From Candidatus Magasanikiibacteriota bacterium (GTDB lineage: Bacteria; Patescibacteria; ABY1; Magasanikbacterales; 2-02-FULL-50-9b): DNA of 64,000 nucleotides. This document shows, piece after piece, positions 35,166-45,120 of this stretch; position 1 is the stretch's first letter, and each line of letters begins with the position of its first letter. Below the pieces are notes generated by a model. The model saw nothing but the letters and a program-made list of their open reading frames with translations. It did no database searches and was not told the origin of the DNA. The stretch lies in the NCBI GenBank assembly GCA_903893485.1, contig CAITMK010000003.1:16483-80482 (forward strand), in the 5' to 3' direction. Both the position numbers and the translations under genes were made by a program.

Positions 35166-35510
35166 TTATTTAAGCAAATGCTTTACCGCCTTTTTTGCTT
35201 TTTTCTGAGCAACCTTGAGACCCTGGCGGCCTTCGGTTTCCATTGATTCGCTCATGAGTTTGCCGGTAACCAATTTAAGGCCGTCCATGACAAAACCAAC
35301 GCCCGCACCAACGAGTTCCAATTTGTCGCGGATGTAACCAACCGATTCGTTAAGTTCATGCATTTTTTCTTGCACTTCTTCAACGATGCCATTGGCATGT
35401 TTTAAAATTTGTGTGGCGTAATAAAGAAGCCACGAGAGAAACAACGCAACCCACAGGACCGAGAAAGCGATCACGAGGTTAAGGATATCACGACTGTCTG
35501 TAATGTTCAT
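35166..35510 (-). CDS. Small membrane-anchored helical protein
   Basis: 114 residues. One N-terminal membrane segment (about residues 10-32) is followed by an amphipathic helix with heptads (GIVEEVQEKMHELNESVGYI) and a Lys-rich end (KKAKKAVKHLLK). It resembles DUF948-type small coiled-coil membrane proteins, but this is by appearance only. A TGA-TATACT box about 40 nt upstream could start transcription; this leader is longer than those of most neighbours. Confidence 0.7.
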   Translation of the reverse strand: MNITDSRDILNLVIAFSVLWVALFLSWLLYYATQILKHANGIVEEVQEKMHELNESVGYIRDKLELVGAGVGFVMDGLKLVTGKLMSESMETEGRQGLKVAQKKAKKAVKHLLK

Positions 35511-35548
35511 AAAATAAATGAGCTAAAGATCTTGATGAAATTAGTATA

Positions 35549-36301
35549 TCACATTTTTTCTTCTGGCCAAAATCCCATTCGCTCAATGTTGTCCACATAC
35601 TGCTTGGTGTAATATTTTCCATCGATGCGACGTTGGCCGTCGGCAATAAAAACCGCTTCAACCACAACCAATACTGCCAGTGCGATAAGTGCTGCTGCGA
35701 GCCGGCCGCCAAGCGAATCGGCAAAACCAACCGTGGTGAGCATGATTACCGCGCCACCAAGCGTAAGCAAAACACCTGCATTCCACGTGCCCATACGCTG
35801 CACGCGCATAGCGTGAATGCGTTGACGCGCTTCGGTTGCCTGCCCCGAAATCGTCATGAGTTCTGCAAACAATAATTTTCCCTTTTCGCTTGCAATCGTG
35901 TCGAATCCATACAACTGCTGCGTAATGCGGCGAAACATTTCATTCGTGTCATCGTATTGTTTAAATGGAATCACTTCGAACGCATGCAAATACGATTCAA
36001 TCGCTTCGCGCACCAAATCGAACCAAGGAATTTGTTTTTCGGCGCGTGAAAATGCGCGTGCCAAATGATGAATGCGGCGCAGTTTATTTAATTCAACCGA
36101 AACCGCATCGGCAAGAGCTGCGGCACGATCGATTGCTTTGGACATAAGCAGCGTTGCAAAACCTGCAAACGATGCACCAACAATAATTGCCGCAAACGCG
36201 CACGATGCATTTTCCTGGCCCGGCGTAATAAAAGCGATCACCACCGCAACGATTGCCAATACGGTTGTGTGAACGATAAAGGAAAGTGTGTGTTTAAACA
36301 T
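35549..36301 (-). CDS. Hypothetical membrane protein with four TM segments
   Basis: 250 residues. Two N-terminal helices (about 8-28 and 36-55), a cytoplasmic helical middle of 110 residues (LNKLRRIHHLARAFSRAEKQ, RITQQLYGFDTIASEKG) and two C-terminal helices (about 180-215). There is no family I can name. It lies 26 nt after the ABC exporter gene on the same strand. A minus-strand TGA-TATACT box begins about 20 nt before the ATG. Confidence 0.7.
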   Translation of the reverse strand: MFKHTLSFIVHTTVLAIVAVVIAFITPGQENASCAFAAIIVGASFAGFATLLMSKAIDRAAALADAVSVELNKLRRIHHLARAFSRAEKQIPWFDLVREAIESYLHAFEVIPFKQYDDTNEMFRRITQQLYGFDTIASEKGKLLFAELMTISGQATEARQRIHAMRVQRMGTWNAGVLLTLGGAVIMLTTVGFADSLGGRLAAALIALAVLVVVEAVFIADGQRRIDGKYYTKQYVDNIERMGFWPEEKM

Positions 36302-36327
36302 AAGAAGAACAATATGAATTTAGTATA

Positions 36328-38100
36328 TCACGCCGCTGGTTTTTCTTTGAATCCCCCGGCCTGAATTTTCCAAAGCCGTTTGTATTTTCCTGCCCGTTTA
36401 TAAAGCTCATCGTGCGTGCCTTCGTCAACAATATGCCCGTCTTCTACCACCAATATACGGTCCATTTGCATGATCGTCGAAAGACGATGCGCAATCACAA
36501 TAACGGTTTTATCTTTCATTAGCTGTACCAGTGCATCTTGAATAAATTGTTCCGATTCAGAATCCAAACTTGATGTCGCCTCGTCGAGCACCAAGATCGG
36601 TGCATTTTTTAAAATCGCACGCGCGATTGCAACACGCTGCCGTTCACCACCAGATAATTTTACGCCGCGCTCACCAACCAGCGTGTCATACCCTTTTTCA
36701 AGGCCCGTAATAAATTCGTGGCAATACGCTTTTTTTGCAGCCGCTATCACCTCTTCATCGGTTGCCCCACGCTTACCGTATCGAATATTTTCCATGAGCG
36801 ATCGATGAAATAAAATTGGATCTTGTGGCACGAGTGAAATTGCATTTCGTAGCGACGAGAGTTGTACTTTAGAAATATCCTGACCATCGATGGTAATCAT
36901 GCCGCGCTGTATATCAAAGTAGCGCAATAATATTTTTATGACCGTTGTCTTCCCTGCGCCGCTCGATCCAACAAACGCAATTTTTTCTTTTGAGCGAGAC
37001 GAGAATGACATATCACGAACAATTGGTGCCGCGCTACTGTAGCCGAATGTCACCGCGTGAAATGCAATTTGCGCATCAGAAATATTTAGTGGCTGCGCGC
37101 GTGGCGCATCCACAATTTCGTGCGGCTCTAATAATATTTCCACGGTTTCTTTTGCATCTGCAAAACCTTCGTACAGGCCACGGAGCACACGGCCAAAACC
37201 CCACAGCGATCCAATAATTGATACCAGCGCCGACTGAATCAACGCAAAATCACCAAGCGTTAATTTACCCGCAACATAAAATGTGATCGCCGTGGTAATA
37301 CAAAAATATTCAAGCGCAAGCATGAGGAGCACCTGAACCGCGGTATTTAATTCGCCCAAACCCCACGTCAGCGTATAAATTTTTCGAAGCCGTTCATGCG
37401 CCGCTTTCATTGCTGATCGTTCAAAATCAAATCCGCTAAATTGCTGGATCGTGAGGCTGTTAGAAAAGGCATCTGCTATTTTTCCAGAAACTTCAGATTC
37501 GATATCAGCGCGCTTGGTGTCTTGCGGCAACTTCCAATATGAAAATAAAAAATTTGCCACCACAAATATAATTACCCACACACCTAAAATTAGGGCGAGC
37601 CGTGGCTGACGCAAATAAAATATATACAAACTCCCGGCAACTAATATCGTAGAATCCATGAGATCCCAAAATAATCGGTCCGCCACATTTTCAAACGATC
37701 GCCCAAATCGACTCACGCGACGCACCAAAGATCCCGCAAACGAATTAGAAAAAAACCGATACGAGTGCTGTAAAATATGTTCAAACGCCGTCTGATCAAG
37801 TTCGGTCATGACGTACGGCTGAAAATACACATTAATGACCGATGCTGTTCTATAAAAAATAAACTTCGCGAAATTCCAGAGCATTACCATTCCCCACGCA
37901 TAGATGAGTGCCCGTGCCAAATCAGCGGGCGCGGCAAAATGCTGCGTAAATAAATCAAAAAATTTTTTTAGATACCATGGAATGATGATGTTGGTCACCG
38001 ATGCTGCAATTGCCGTAATTAAAAAACCAAAAAAAAGAATTTTATGCCGCGCAACATGCTGCCAATAAATTTTGAGGATCTGCCGAATCGTGACCTTCAT
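36328..38100 (-). CDS. ABC exporter half-transporter (fused membrane and ATPase domains)
   Basis: 590 residues. Six membrane helices in residues 1-320 are followed by the nucleotide-binding domain: Walker A GSSGAGKTTV, Q-loop VPQDPILFHRSLMENIRYG, signature LSGGERQRVAIARA, Walker B ILVLDEATSSLD and H-loop IAHRLST. It would work as a homodimer moving lipids, peptides or drugs out of the cell; the cargo cannot be predicted. It is 21 nt downstream of the site-2 protease gene but has its own extended -10 promoter in that gap. Confidence 0.94.
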   Translation of the reverse strand: MKVTIRQILKIYWQHVARHKILFFGFLITAIAASVTNIIIPWYLKKFFDLFTQHFAAPADLARALIYAWGMVMLWNFAKFIFYRTASVINVYFQPYVMTELDQTAFEHILQHSYRFFSNSFAGSLVRRVSRFGRSFENVADRLFWDLMDSTILVAGSLYIFYLRQPRLALILGVWVIIFVVANFLFSYWKLPQDTKRADIESEVSGKIADAFSNSLTIQQFSGFDFERSAMKAAHERLRKIYTLTWGLGELNTAVQVLLMLALEYFCITTAITFYVAGKLTLGDFALIQSALVSIIGSLWGFGRVLRGLYEGFADAKETVEILLEPHEIVDAPRAQPLNISDAQIAFHAVTFGYSSAAPIVRDMSFSSRSKEKIAFVGSSGAGKTTVIKILLRYFDIQRGMITIDGQDISKVQLSSLRNAISLVPQDPILFHRSLMENIRYGKRGATDEEVIAAAKKAYCHEFITGLEKGYDTLVGERGVKLSGGERQRVAIARAILKNAPILVLDEATSSLDSESEQFIQDALVQLMKDKTVIVIAHRLSTIMQMDRILVVEDGHIVDEGTHDELYKRAGKYKRLWKIQAGGFKEKPAA

Positions 38101-38109
38101 AGGGCCACT

Positions 38110-38118
38110 AGTATAGCA
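38110..38118 (-). promoter_or_regulatory. Extended -10 promoter of the ABC exporter gene
   Basis: Minus-strand TGC-TATACT, 9 nt before the ATG at 38100. Confidence 0.5.
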
Positions 38119-38121
38119 CGA

Positions 38122-39213
38122 TTACTTCACTAAATGAATCACGTCGCGCACCGTCACCACAATTACCAGCGCCATTAAAAGTGCAAATCCAATAAGATGC
38201 GCTGCCTGCTCCACACCATCTTTCATACGTTTGCCAAAAAATTTCTGAAGGACTACAAAAAGTGCGCGCCCACCATCGAGTGCAGGAAACGGCAACACAT
38301 TAAGCACACCCAAATTAATGGACAAAATCGCCATGAGCTGCAAAAGCGGTGTAATGCCGGTGCGCGCAACCTGGCCAGTAATTTGTGCAATACCAACCGG
38401 GCCGGCAACATCCGCACCAACTTTGCCGGATTTAAATAATGTCTTAATTAAATCACCAAGTGCGCGAAAAATCATCGTCGCGGTTCCTGCGGTGTCCAAC
38501 GCGGCAATATGTACCGCAGCGCCAACAGGATATTTTTGAAATGCCATATCCGTCATGCGTACCCCAATACCATGAACCCCTTCAGGCAGATCAACGGCGC
38601 GCATGTGTAATTCTTTTTTTTCGGCGCCGCGTGCAACCGTTACAATAATTTCGTCAGCACCATGTAATTTCAAATTGGTAACCGCATCTGCGGCAGCAGA
38701 AATTGTCACGCCATTTATTGCGACGATTTGATCACCTGCTAATACGCCAGCAGCTCCCGCAGGGCTACCAACCAATGCGTCCGTAACAATCGCACGCTGA
38801 TTTGAAAGCTGCGCACCAACGCCCGCAAATGCCACGGGCGCATCCATACCGCGCAAATACACAATGGTAAATAATAAAAATCCAACCACGAAATTCATGA
38901 ACACACCGGCAAATAAAATCGCCAGGCGTTGCCACATCGGTTTATGTCCAAAACTATCAACGTCATTTTTTTCACTTCCATCTTCACCTTTTAATCGCAC
39001 AAAGCCGCCGAGCGGAATCCAATTTGCGGTATATTCGGTACCAGATTTTTTACTTTTCCATGCCGCGATACGCGGTGGAAATCCAAAACCAAATTCATGA
39101 ACTTTCACCCCGCAGCGGCGTGCCACAAAAAAATGACCCCATTCGTGCGCAATCACAAGTACAAATAAAACACCAATAAAAATGAGGGCCGTAACCAGTG
39201 CGTGTAAAAACAT
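38122..39213 (-). CDS. rseP: RIP metalloprotease, RseP/site-2 protease family (M50)
   Basis: 363 residues. HEWGH at 23-27 lies in the first membrane helix (zinc His, catalytic Glu). Next come GCEY-type beta sheet (GGFVRLKGEDG), a single PDZ-like domain (VLAGDQIVAINGV), and LNVLPFPALDGGRAL with the third zinc ligand. It cuts membrane-spanning substrates within the bilayer, usually in stress signalling. No anti-sigma factor is seen here. It follows the phosphohexomutase gene by 1 nt. Confidence 0.94.
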   Translation of the reverse strand: MFLHALVTALIFIGVLFVLVIAHEWGHFFVARRCGVKVHEFGFGFPPRIAAWKSKKSGTEYTANWIPLGGFVRLKGEDGSEKNDVDSFGHKPMWQRLAILFAGVFMNFVVGFLLFTIVYLRGMDAPVAFAGVGAQLSNQRAIVTDALVGSPAGAAGVLAGDQIVAINGVTISAAADAVTNLKLHGADEIIVTVARGAEKKELHMRAVDLPEGVHGIGVRMTDMAFQKYPVGAAVHIAALDTAGTATMIFRALGDLIKTLFKSGKVGADVAGPVGIAQITGQVARTGITPLLQLMAILSINLGVLNVLPFPALDGGRALFVVLQKFFGKRMKDGVEQAAHLIGFALLMALVIVVTVRDVIHLVK

Positions 39214-39214
39214 A

Positions 39215-40579
39215 TTAATGAAGTGCGCGAGGTGCGTTTAAAATTGATTCAAATTCTGCGAGATATTTCATGAGCGTTTCTGAGGTGCGTGTTTCCATAT
39301 TAAGCCGCAAAAATGGTTCAGTATTTGATGGGCGAACATTAAACCACCAGTCATGCATCACAAATGAAAGTCCATCCATTTGCAAAACTTCCTGAGCACG
39401 GGCTTCGTATGCTTCATGTATTTTTTTAATCGCCCCGGCACGATCTTCGACCACATAATTTATTTCGCCGGAATGTGCGTCTTCAAATAATCCAGCGGCT
39501 AATTCAGACAACGATTTGCCTTCGGTTTGCAAAAGCTGCACAACAAGCAAAAACATATAGTCCGCGCTTTCGACACTAAAAAATTCTTTTGCGTAAAAAT
39601 GACCGGATAGTTCACCAGCAAACAATGCGTTTTCACGGCGCATCTGCTCCTTAATGAACGCATGCCCTACCCGACACACACCAGGAATTCCACCAGCTGC
39701 GGCAATTACACGACCCACCACGGAACGAGCACGCAGATCATATAAAATACGCGCGCCAAGATGTTTCTTTAATAGTTCCCCACTGACCAACGCAAGCAAA
39801 ATATCCGCACCAACCATCTCACCTTTTTCATTTACAAAACCAATTCGATCACCATCACCATCGAATGCAACACCAAACGCGGCGCCGCGCGCCACAACTT
39901 CTTTTTTTAAATCCGCAAGTGTCGATTCCTTTAATGGATTTGCTTCATGATTTGGAAAGGTGCCATCAGGGTCACCAAACATCACATGCGCCGTGATTGC
40001 GGGCACACGCTGTAATAATTTTTGAATCGTCGCACCTTCCATTCCATTGCCGCAATCAATTACCACGTTCATTGGCGCCGCGTCATTCAAATGCACCAAG
40101 CCAGTTACATAATCTAAACTCGGATCGATCGCATCCGCATATTCCACGGATCCAGAAATCAAACTTTCCGCAAACATTCCTTTGAGTGCCATTTCTTTAA
40201 TATCCAAAAGACCTGAATTTTCGCCAACCGGCGATCCTTCGCTCAAACAAAATTTCATGCCGTTCCATTCTGACGGATTATGCGATGCGGTAACCATAAT
40301 ACCAGCTTCGCGATCCGCATAATTTGCAACTGCAAAATACAATGTTGGAGTTGTGACCTGTCCGATATTAATAATTCGCACACCTGCGGCCACTAAAATC
40401 TTTTCCACTGCAGCAACGATTTCAATACTCGTCGCTCGCATATCAAAACCTAAAACAACCGTCTTAACCGCAAATTTTTCCACAAATGCCCGAGCGATTG
40501 CAGCGGCGCCATCTGCATCCCAATCTTTACCGTAAATACCACGAATATCGTACGCTTTAAAAACTACCGGAGTAAGCAT
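39215..40579 (-). CDS. Phosphomannomutase/phosphoglucomutase
   Basis: 454 residues of the alpha-D-phosphohexomutase family: phosphoserine loop TASHNPSEWNGMKF (Ser99), metal loop FDGDGDRIGF, sugar loop GELSGHFYAKEF and phosphate loop RPSNTEPFLRL. It interconverts hexose-1- and hexose-6-phosphates for surface sugar synthesis. The GEMSGH-type loop here is GELSGH, which fits the bifunctional PMM/PGM group. It is the first gene of the minus-strand run to rseP. Confidence 0.95.
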   Translation of the reverse strand: MLTPVVFKAYDIRGIYGKDWDADGAAAIARAFVEKFAVKTVVLGFDMRATSIEIVAAVEKILVAAGVRIINIGQVTTPTLYFAVANYADREAGIMVTASHNPSEWNGMKFCLSEGSPVGENSGLLDIKEMALKGMFAESLISGSVEYADAIDPSLDYVTGLVHLNDAAPMNVVIDCGNGMEGATIQKLLQRVPAITAHVMFGDPDGTFPNHEANPLKESTLADLKKEVVARGAAFGVAFDGDGDRIGFVNEKGEMVGADILLALVSGELLKKHLGARILYDLRARSVVGRVIAAAGGIPGVCRVGHAFIKEQMRRENALFAGELSGHFYAKEFFSVESADYMFLLVVQLLQTEGKSLSELAAGLFEDAHSGEINYVVEDRAGAIKKIHEAYEARAQEVLQMDGLSFVMHDWWFNVRPSNTEPFLRLNMETRTSETLMKYLAEFESILNAPRALH

Positions 40580-40590
40580 ATTATTGATGA

Positions 40591-40619
40591 TTGACGGCTT
40601 TACCTAAACTGGCTATACT
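40591..40619 (+). promoter_or_regulatory. Promoter of the 40629 gene
   Basis: TTGACG (40591-40596), 17-bp spacer, TATACT (40614-40619), 9 nt before the ATG. Confidence 0.65.
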
Positions 40620-40628
40620 CTTTTATAT

Positions 40629-41006
40629 ATGCCCTTTTCAGCCGTCTGGCGAGATTATAACATACAACGCGAACGCCGTTACAAAGTTGCCCCCAAATTA
40701 ATGCATTTGGCGTGGGGTTATTTGGCGGAATACCAAAAAGAAATGTTACAACTTACCGAAGATTTAGAACGCGCGCACCAGCTCAAAGAATTTGGATTCA
40801 CCCTGGTGGGCGAGCAATTTGAAGCAGAAAAAAAATTGTCCAAGGATCTGCGGCAGCTCCTTATTAAATGTCATCATCACCACGCGCTTATTTTAAAAGA
40901 CGTGTTCCGTGAACATGAGCATGACTTGCTCGATGCCGAAGCACATTTGCATGTACTTCAAGGACTCGTTATCGGAACAAAGCGCACTGAGTTTTCCCGT
41001 TCATAA
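40629..41006 (+). CDS. Small His-rich helical protein
   Basis: 125 residues, predicted almost all helical (LAEYQKEMLQLTEDLERAHQ). A cluster KCHHHHALIL near residue 80 and FREHEHDLLDAEAHLHVL add up to about a dozen His, which could bind a metal. There is no signal peptide and no known family. It lies 29 nt upstream of clpC. Confidence 0.65.
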   Translation: MPFSAVWRDYNIQRERRYKVAPKLMHLAWGYLAEYQKEMLQLTEDLERAHQLKEFGFTLVGEQFEAEKKLSKDLRQLLIKCHHHHALILKDVFREHEHDLLDAEAHLHVLQGLVIGTKRTEFSRS

Positions 41007-41035
41007 AAGTCCGCTTAAAATTTAATTCGCAACCT

Positions 41036-43555
41036 ATGTCGACTCATCCGTTTGCGCAAAAAACCACCCAGCATTTTAAAAATGTGCTGGTACAATCATT
41101 TCATCAAGCGGCACTGACCGGCACCGGATCGGTTACGTCGCTCCATTTGTTATTTTCACTTTTGGGTGAGGTCGGCTCGATTGGCCAAGAAATTTTGCAT
41201 CGCGCTGGCGCCACCCGCGAAATGCTTGCGCCTTTTTTTGGTGAAATCGAAGGCACGCGTTTTGTACACCAGCAAGGACTTTCCCCTGCTGCCACGCGTA
41301 TTTTGGAACGCGCAATTTTGGTTGCTGCCAAAAATGGTCACACATATATCGGCACCGAACATTTACTTGCCGGGCTTTTGGAATCGTCACCTGCCGAATT
41401 AAATTTTTTATTTGAAATTTCAAAAGTTAAACGCGCCACCGTTGAACAGCAACTCGAAATCGCATTAAAAAGCGCGGGCAAATTACCAGAATTATTGCAC
41501 GACTTTAAATCAAAACAATCCACTGCCAAACAAAACGCAAAACAAAAAACGCCGGCGCTTGAATTTTTTGCAACAGAATTGACCACGCAAAAAGTTGCCG
41601 CAAAATTAGACCCGGTGATTGGTCGCGATGAAGAAATTGAACGCTTAATTCATGTGCTCTGCCGTCGCACCAAAAACAATCCGTTGCTTTTGGGCGATCC
41701 GGGCGTTGGTAAAACCGCAATTGTCGAAGGCTTGGCAAAACGCATTGTTGATGGCGCGGTTCCTGCAGCGCTTGCCGATAAACGTATTTTTTCCGTTGAT
41801 TTAGGTTTGGTTATTGCTGGCACCATGTATCGCGGTGAATTCGAAGGCCGCATCAAACAACTCATCGACGAGGTAAAACAGCATCCTGAAATTATTTTGT
41901 TCATCGATGAAGTACATTCTATTGTTGGTGCAGGTTCATCGAATGGCACACTCGACGCAGCGAATTTATTAAAACCTGCATTAGCGCGCGGCGAGTTGCA
42001 CGTAATTGGCGCAACCACGTTTGAAGAATTCAAAAAACACATCGAACACGACGCGGCACTTGAACGCCGTTTTCAAACCGTGATGATCAAAGAACCAACT
42101 GCCGACGAAACGATTGAAATTTTGAAACATATTAAATCGCGTTACGAATCGTTTCATCATGTTGCAATTAGCGATGAAGCAATTGTTGCGGCCACCAAAC
42201 TATCGCACAAATATTTCCCCGAAAAACATTATCCGGATAAAGCGATTGACTTGATCGACGAAGCCATGAGCGCGCAAAAAGTTGAGCGCACTCATTTGGA
42301 AACGCACACGCGCCGCGCAGAACTTCGCAAAAAAATTATTCAACTTGGTCGCAAAAAACAAGAAGCGGTTATCGAAGAAAATTTTGATCGCGCCACTGCG
42401 CTGCAAGCCGAAGAATCCGCCGCGCAACTTGAACTTTCGGCGCTCGAAGCCGTCACTGAGTCCGGCGCGCCACTTGGCACGGTTACCGCACGCGATATGT
42501 ACGCCGTTTTGGCACGCATCACCCGCCGCCCACTGGCCGAAATGTCGAGTGGTATTAATGCTCGCGGCATTTCTGCACTGCTCACGCAAAAAGTTTTTGG
42601 GCAATCAGAAGCGCTTACCAAAATTGCTGCAACACTTGCAAAAGCAGAATTAGGTTTGGGCAGCGACACGCGCCCACTTGCTTCATTTCTTTTTGTTGGC
42701 CCAACCGGCACAGGCAAATCCGAAGTTGCAAAATTAATTGCCGCTGGCGCCTATGGCGATCCAAAAGCCGTGATCCATCTTTCCATGACGGAATTTTCGG
42801 AAGGATTTAGCGTTTCCAAACTTCTCGGCTCGCCCGCTGGTTACGTTGGCCACAAAGAATCAACCACACTCGTTGATCGACTTCGCCGCCAACCACTTTC
42901 CGTAATCGTGTTCGACGAAATCGACAAAGCGCATGGCGATGTACTCAATATTTTATTGCAAATGCTCGAAGAAGGCCGACTCACGGATTCATCGGGCAAA
43001 GAAGCGAACGTCAAACAGTGCATTATTATTTTGACACACCAAATTCCCTACGAAGAAGCCGCGGGATCGCAGTTTGGTTTTGGTGCAAGCACAATTGGTG
43101 CAAATCGCGGCCAGGCGCGCACGGCAAAAGAAATCGAACAGTCGCTTCGCACCATCATGAAACCAGAACTGTTAAATCGTATCGATTCAATTTGCGTGTT
43201 TCAACCGCTTACCGAAGATGCACTCGCACAAATCGCAGGCGCTGAACTTGCAGATTTAGCAACGCGCGTTTCAAAACGCGGTATTGCGCTTACGTGGGAT
43301 GATGGAGCGCCCGCAGCAATTGCAAAAACAATTTCAAGTGCGGCTGATGGCGCCCGCAGCGTTCGACACGCAACGTACACACAAATTGAACAACCGCTCA
43401 TCGATGCATATTTGGCGCAAGAAGAAATGTCCGCATACCATATTGAATCGGAAGATGGTATAATCCGTGGTATTCCAACCTATGGACGAGACCAGCAATT
43501 CATCACAACTCTCAAGAAATCCAGGGCTCGAGTACGCACAAGCGCAAAGGCTTAA
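41036..43555 (+). CDS. clpC: Clp protease ATPase subunit, ClpC type
   Basis: 839 residues. N-terminal Clp_N double repeat (1-145); AAA+ domain 1 with Walker A GDPGVGKT (220-227) and Walker B ILFIDEVHSI; a short middle segment like the UVR motif (QEAVIEENFDRATALQAEES); AAA+ domain 2 with GPTGTGKS (about 555-562) and VIVFDEIDKAH; and a C-terminal ClpB_D2-small-like domain. It unfolds proteins for ClpP (16880). The UVR-like middle argues for ClpC rather than ClpA or ClpB. The end carries the promoter of the next gene and overlaps it. Confidence 0.95.
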   Translation: MSTHPFAQKTTQHFKNVLVQSFHQAALTGTGSVTSLHLLFSLLGEVGSIGQEILHRAGATREMLAPFFGEIEGTRFVHQQGLSPAATRILERAILVAAKNGHTYIGTEHLLAGLLESSPAELNFLFEISKVKRATVEQQLEIALKSAGKLPELLHDFKSKQSTAKQNAKQKTPALEFFATELTTQKVAAKLDPVIGRDEEIERLIHVLCRRTKNNPLLLGDPGVGKTAIVEGLAKRIVDGAVPAALADKRIFSVDLGLVIAGTMYRGEFEGRIKQLIDEVKQHPEIILFIDEVHSIVGAGSSNGTLDAANLLKPALARGELHVIGATTFEEFKKHIEHDAALERRFQTVMIKEPTADETIEILKHIKSRYESFHHVAISDEAIVAATKLSHKYFPEKHYPDKAIDLIDEAMSAQKVERTHLETHTRRAELRKKIIQLGRKKQEAVIEENFDRATALQAEESAAQLELSALEAVTESGAPLGTVTARDMYAVLARITRRPLAEMSSGINARGISALLTQKVFGQSEALTKIAATLAKAELGLGSDTRPLASFLFVGPTGTGKSEVAKLIAAGAYGDPKAVIHLSMTEFSEGFSVSKLLGSPAGYVGHKESTTLVDRLRRQPLSVIVFDEIDKAHGDVLNILLQMLEEGRLTDSSGKEANVKQCIIILTHQIPYEEAAGSQFGFGASTIGANRGQARTAKEIEQSLRTIMKPELLNRIDSICVFQPLTEDALAQIAGAELADLATRVSKRGIALTWDDGAPAAIAKTISSAADGARSVRHATYTQIEQPLIDAYLAQEEMSAYHIESEDGIIRGIPTYGRDQQFITTLKKSRARVRTSAKA
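43456..43464 (+). promoter_or_regulatory. Extended -10 promoter inside clpC
   Basis: TGG-TATAAT, 17 nt before the ATG at 43482. Confidence 0.5.
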
Positions 43556-43850
43556 TGAAGCGCGCGCGGCGAATAATCTTCAAGCTGCTTCTGAGAAAAA
43601 CACTGCTAGCAACGCGAACACCGTCTACGATGAGCCTAGTGTTGATGAATACCCTGATGATGAGCTCGAGGACGACGCTTCGGATGATAGCAATGAAGAA
43701 ACAGGAGGCGAACAAACTTCCGACGATTCAGGCCCATCGAATGCAGACAAGGCCAAGGAGTTGGCAAAAGCTGCGCGCTTTGGCATCTGGGGAGCTGTTC
43801 TGTGGTTTTTAAAAAAATTGTGGGGACTCTTCACCGCACAAAATTCATAA
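43482..43850 (+). CDS. Small acidic protein with C-terminal membrane segment
   Basis: 122 residues from the ATG at 43482, which overlaps clpC by 74 nt in another frame; an upstream in-frame start at 43467 is possible. The first 90 residues are Asn/Ser then strongly acidic (DEYPDDELEDDASDDSNEET), probably disordered. The C-terminus (FGIWGAVLWFLKKLWGLF) is a Trp-rich amphipathic or membrane segment, like a tail anchor. No family is recognised. Confidence 0.65.
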   Translation: MDETSNSSQLSRNPGLEYAQAQRLNEARAANNLQAASEKNTASNANTVYDEPSVDEYPDDELEDDASDDSNEETGGEQTSDDSGPSNADKAKELAKAARFGIWGAVLWFLKKLWGLFTAQNS

Positions 43851-43862
43851 TTGTTCTTTTAT

Positions 43863-45119
43863 ATGGAAACTGAATTCGACAAAAAAAAGGTTCTTGCCCT
43901 TGTTGGCATTGTTGCGGCCACCGGGCTCATTGGCTACATCATTTACGTAGTTTTTTTTAAATCCGCAGCGCCAGCCGCGGTCACTACTCCAACCGAACAA
44001 ACCGCTGGCGGAGGTCTTTCACCTTCCGGACAAGCAACCCCAGGCACCAATGTGGTAACGCCGCAAGCACCAGAGCAACAAGTTTTTTCTTCCGCATCAC
44101 AAATTAGCCCACTCGCTACTGCTGGGTCAAAAATTGTAAGCGTCACACCAATTGTCACACTCCCAACCGTTGGCGTAACTGCCGCGGCAAATGGGAATGA
44201 TTTACAATTTTACAACTCAGTTGATGGGAAATTTTACAAAATTAATTCTGACGGCACCCCAACCACGTTAACTCCAGATTCATTTCCAAACGTAAAAACC
44301 GTTGAATGGTCCCCAAATAAATCGCTCGCCGCAATGAGTTTTCCAGATGGCAGCAAAATTGTATACGATTTTAAAGCGCAGAAACAATACACGCTTCCAA
44401 AACATTGGGACTCAATCACCTTTTCGCCAGACAGTACACAACTGTACGGAAAAACCCAAAGTCCAGATCCAGAATTGCGGTTTTTATTTAGTTCAAACGT
44501 CGATGGCACGGGCGCAACTCCAATTGAACCACTTGGCAATAATGGCGATAAAGTTATCATTGCACCATCACCAAACAATCAGGTCATTGCATTTTCAAAT
44601 ACCGCGGACCCAATTGGGGGCGGCGCCGAACGCATGGGCATGCTTCTGATTGGCAAAAATCACGAAAACTTTAAACAAATGACCATTGAAGGTCTTGGTT
44701 TTCAACCAAAGTGGTCACCAAACGGTGATAAGGTTTTATACAGCGCATACAATCGCAGTACCGGTTTAGCACCAATTTTATGGGTTGATGGTGGCACTGA
44801 CAGCACTGTTGGCCAACTCAAAAACGCTTTTCCAATTAAAACTTGGGCAAGTAAATGTACGTTTGCATCAAACGACGAAGCAATCTGCGCGGTACCAAAT
44901 CCAGATACGCTTCTTCCTGGCATCGGTTTTGCACCACAACTCGCAACCAATACCGACGATACTATTTACAAAATCAATCTTAAAAGCGGTTTACAAACAA
45001 TCGTTGGAAAACCAGATGGCAACCGCACGATTTCAGAAGTTACCGCATCAGAAGATGGCCAGTACCTGTACATGAAAGACCAAAATTCGGGAGAGCTGCT
45101 GAAAATGCGTCTTAAATAA
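43863..45119 (+). CDS. Membrane-anchored beta-propeller-like protein
   Basis: 418 residues from the ATG at 43863 (METEFDKKKVLALVGIVAA); the frame extends to a TTG at 43851. One membrane helix (about 10-30), a Pro/Thr/Ala linker, then a domain from about 110 with blade-like repeats: VEWSPNKSLAAMSFPDGSKI, ITFSPDSTQLYGK, PKWSPNGDKVLYSAYN. These resemble WD40/TolB-like propeller repeats, usually a protein-binding surface. It faces outward. It lies 1 nt before the DsbA-like gene and so may interact with or fold by it. Confidence 0.75.
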   Translation: METEFDKKKVLALVGIVAATGLIGYIIYVVFFKSAAPAAVTTPTEQTAGGGLSPSGQATPGTNVVTPQAPEQQVFSSASQISPLATAGSKIVSVTPIVTLPTVGVTAAANGNDLQFYNSVDGKFYKINSDGTPTTLTPDSFPNVKTVEWSPNKSLAAMSFPDGSKIVYDFKAQKQYTLPKHWDSITFSPDSTQLYGKTQSPDPELRFLFSSNVDGTGATPIEPLGNNGDKVIIAPSPNNQVIAFSNTADPIGGGAERMGMLLIGKNHENFKQMTIEGLGFQPKWSPNGDKVLYSAYNRSTGLAPILWVDGGTDSTVGQLKNAFPIKTWASKCTFASNDEAICAVPNPDTLLPGIGFAPQLATNTDDTIYKINLKSGLQTIVGKPDGNRTISEVTASEDGQYLYMKDQNSGELLKMRLK

Positions 45120-45120
45120 T

